This document shows, one piece after another, positions 5,457 through 6,482 of a stretch of DNA of 6,482 nt. This DNA comes from Vulcanimicrobiia bacterium. Lineage in GTDB: Bacteria > Eremiobacterota > Eremiobacteria > Baltobacterales > Baltobacteraceae. The notes below the pieces were generated by a model, which was not told the origin of the DNA, searched no databases, and saw nothing but the letters and a program-made list of their open reading frames with translations. The first letter of the stretch is position 1. Every line of letters starts with the position of its first letter. A program made the translations under genes and the position numbers. The stretch lies in the NCBI GenBank assembly GCA_024281135.1, contig JAMXLG010000251.1:1-6482 (forward strand). Direction: 5' to 3'.

Positions 5457-5487
5457 GATAATGCGCGAACGGGAGCGCTGCTACGCT
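5457..5487 (+). promoter_or_regulatory. Candidate -10 elements for the secreted repeat-domain gene
   Basis: Two alternatives are visible. GATAAT (5457-5462) matches TATAAT at 5 of 6 positions and would give a leader of about 25 bases. TACGCT (5482-5487) lies exactly 6 bases before the ATG at 5494 and would give a leaderless mRNA. A GGGAG at 5471-5475 is 18 bases from the ATG, too far for a normal Shine-Dalgarno, which favours the leaderless reading. No clear -35 is seen for either. Confidence 0.4.
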
Positions 5488-5493
5488 ACAAGC

Positions 5494-6180
5494 ATGAAAC
5501 GTCTTGCTATCTCAGTGTTGTGCGGCTTCGTACTCGCCGCATCCGCGACAGTCGTCGCTTCTGCCGCTCCGCCGAACGTCACCGGTAATTGGAAGGTCGA
5601 GCAGAGCGGATATAACGGCGCATCGGCGACCACCGTTCAGTTAAAGCAATCCGGAAACATCGTCACCGGCCGCTCGTCTAACGGAAACAATTTCCAGGGC
5701 GAGTTCGTGAACGATTCGCAGATGAATGCCACGTGGCACGGACCCGGTGGCGCCGGCTGGATCACCGTGTATGTAACGCCGAACGGCCACAGCTTGAATG
5801 GAACCTGGGGCTATAACGGCAGAAAATCCAATGGATCGTTCACTGCGAACAAGTTCTTGCCGCCGTCTGCGATTTCAGCAGCCGGAACGTGGAACGTCGT
5901 GGGCGCCGGAGGTCCGGCCGCGTTCCAAGGAGCGATGACGTGCACTCAGTCGGGGAAAGCCGTGGTTTGCAAGGCTGGTCCGATGGTGCTAAACGGCGCA
6001 TTCAAAGCAACTGATAAAGTGCGCGCAAAATGGACGGGACCCGGTGGGAAAACAGGCTGGTTCTCGTTCTGGTTCAACGGCGACAACAACAGCTTCAACG
6101 GCGTTTGGGGGAATGGCGCCGATACGACACCGGCGATCGGACGCGTCGTCGGACAACGGTCGCTTAGCGGCGGGCACTAG
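5494..6180 (+). CDS. Secreted protein with two tandem copies of one ~90-residue domain
   Basis: This 228-residue protein starts with a classical Sec signal peptide: Lys2-Arg3, a hydrophobic core at 4-20, and a likely cut after A-S-A at 24. The mature part is an internal duplication, with copy 1 at about 31-121 and copy 2 at about 131-222. Shared landmarks are G-x-W at the start (31-33 and 131-133), W-x-G-P-G-G-x-x-G-W (81-90 and 180-189) and S-x-N-G-x-W-G (100-106 and 200-206). The alternating Gly, Asn, Trp and Thr pattern suggests a beta barrel or propeller-like fold. Only copy 2 has cysteines (Cys150 and Cys159), likely a disulfide across a hairpin. I do not recognise a named family, and no catalytic residues stand out; carbohydrate or ligand binding is a guess. 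ATG 5494 is chosen because the signal peptide begins there. The gene is preceded by the 21-bp repeat array and ends at a convergent hairpin. Confidence 0.8.
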   Translation: MKRLAISVLCGFVLAASATVVASAAPPNVTGNWKVEQSGYNGASATTVQLKQSGNIVTGRSSNGNNFQGEFVNDSQMNATWHGPGGAGWITVYVTPNGHSLNGTWGYNGRKSNGSFTANKFLPPSAISAAGTWNVVGAGGPAAFQGAMTCTQSGKAVVCKAGPMVLNGAFKATDKVRAKWTGPGGKTGWFSFWFNGDNNSFNGVWGNGADTTPAIGRVVGQRSLSGGH

Positions 6181-6187
6181 ATACGAT

Positions 6188-6217
6188 GGGGACGTGCGCC
6201 GACTTGGCAACGTCCCC
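6188..6217. terminator. Convergent hairpin between the secreted-protein gene and the SnoaL-like gene
   Basis: GGGGACGT (6188-6195) and ACGTCCCC (6210-6217) form a perfect 8-bp, GC-rich stem with a 14-base loop that can pair internally (GCC/GGC). It begins 8 bases after the plus-strand stop and lies 11 bases beyond the minus-strand stop. Neither side has a strong T-tract, so termination is inferred from position and stem strength. Confidence 0.55.
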
Positions 6218-6227
6218 TTCGAACGTA

Positions 6228-6482
6228 CTAGACGCCTCGACGGCGACAAACTTCCAAGTAGTTGGTAACCTCGAGTGTTTTTCCGTTCACGATCGTGAGA
6301 CACATGACGCCGTCGCTTTCAAACGATCTGCCGACATGCGTGCTGCTTACGTGATATTCGACGAACACATTGTTGCCCGATGCGGCGAACGTTCGAGGAA
6401 CGATCGTGTATGCTCCACTCGTTCGTTGACGAACGAAGCGAAAATACTCAATGAGTTGATCGTAACCGGCGGACGTTTCGTT
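6228..6482 (-). CDS. SnoaL/NTF2-like protein, C-terminal part (5' end beyond the window)
   Basis: The minus strand is open from the right edge to a TAG at 6230-6228, giving the last 84 residues of a protein whose start lies outside. The fragment shows the NTF2-like ending: a helix (Y-D-Q-L-I-E-Y-F-R-F-V-R, residues 7-18 of the fragment), then strands around V-P-R-T-F-A-A-S-G-N-N-V-F-V-E-Y (28-43). Next comes a G-R-S-F-E-S-D-G-V-M-C-L-T-I-V-N-G-K strand-turn-strand (51-68), and L-E-V-T-N-Y-L near the end. This order is typical of SnoaL-like or ketosteroid-isomerase-like small enzymes and of stress-related proteins in many bacteria. The active-site residues cannot be judged without the N-terminal half. 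It converges on the secreted repeat-domain gene. Confidence 0.65.
   Translation of the reverse strand, partial: NETSAGYDQLIEYFRFVRQRTSGAYTIVPRTFAASGNNVFVEYHVSSTHVGRSFESDGVMCLTIVNGKTLEVTNYLEVCRRRGV

Noticed and set aside
6419..6436. Perfect 7-bp hairpin TCGTTCG/CGAACGA
   Set aside because: It lies inside the SnoaL-like reading frame and has no promoter or terminator context, so it is probably a codon-level coincidence.

Overview
The window reads as bacterial chromosome of fairly high GC content, with short intergenic gaps and overlapping start/stop codons. Nothing fixes the taxon. The leaderless-looking starts (a TAnnnT hexamer 6-7 bases before the start codon) together with orphan secreted beta-rich proteins would fit a lineage such as Candidatus Eremiobacterota or an actinobacterial/Deinococcus-like group, but this is a low-confidence guess. 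No transposase, integrase, phage gene or CRISPR array is visible.

Left part (1-2447, minus strand): a four-gene operon in the order mtnB, mtnD, mtnC, then a MaoC/hotdog-fold hydratase. The first three genes encode consecutive steps of the methionine salvage pathway: methylthioribulose-1-phosphate dehydratase, enolase-phosphatase E1 and acireductone dioxygenase. Junctions are a 4-base ATGA overlap, a 9-base gap and a 4-base GTGA overlap, so translation is probably coupled throughout. Beyond the operon, a good sigma70-type promoter (49-79, minus) fires leftward out of the window and seems to begin with an 8-codon leader ORF joined to the next start by ATGA.

Middle (2447-5119, plus strand): a 530-residue secreted, proline-linker, beta-rich protein of unknown function starts only 23 bases from mtnB in the opposite direction. 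A WYL-domain transcription regulator follows it.

Right part (5120-6482): the 374-base gap after the regulator is not empty. It holds a candidate ~200-nt structured RNA on the minus strand, with its own extended -10 promoter and a terminator. Next come an operator-like inverted repeat and three TTATnCACA-like direct repeats spaced exactly 21 bp apart. Beyond these lies a 228-residue secreted protein made of two copies of one domain. A strong convergent hairpin then separates it from the C-terminal part of a SnoaL/NTF2-like protein that runs off the right edge on the minus strand.

The most interesting stretch is 5120-5493: an apparently undescribed small RNA and a phased repeat array between two divergent promoters.
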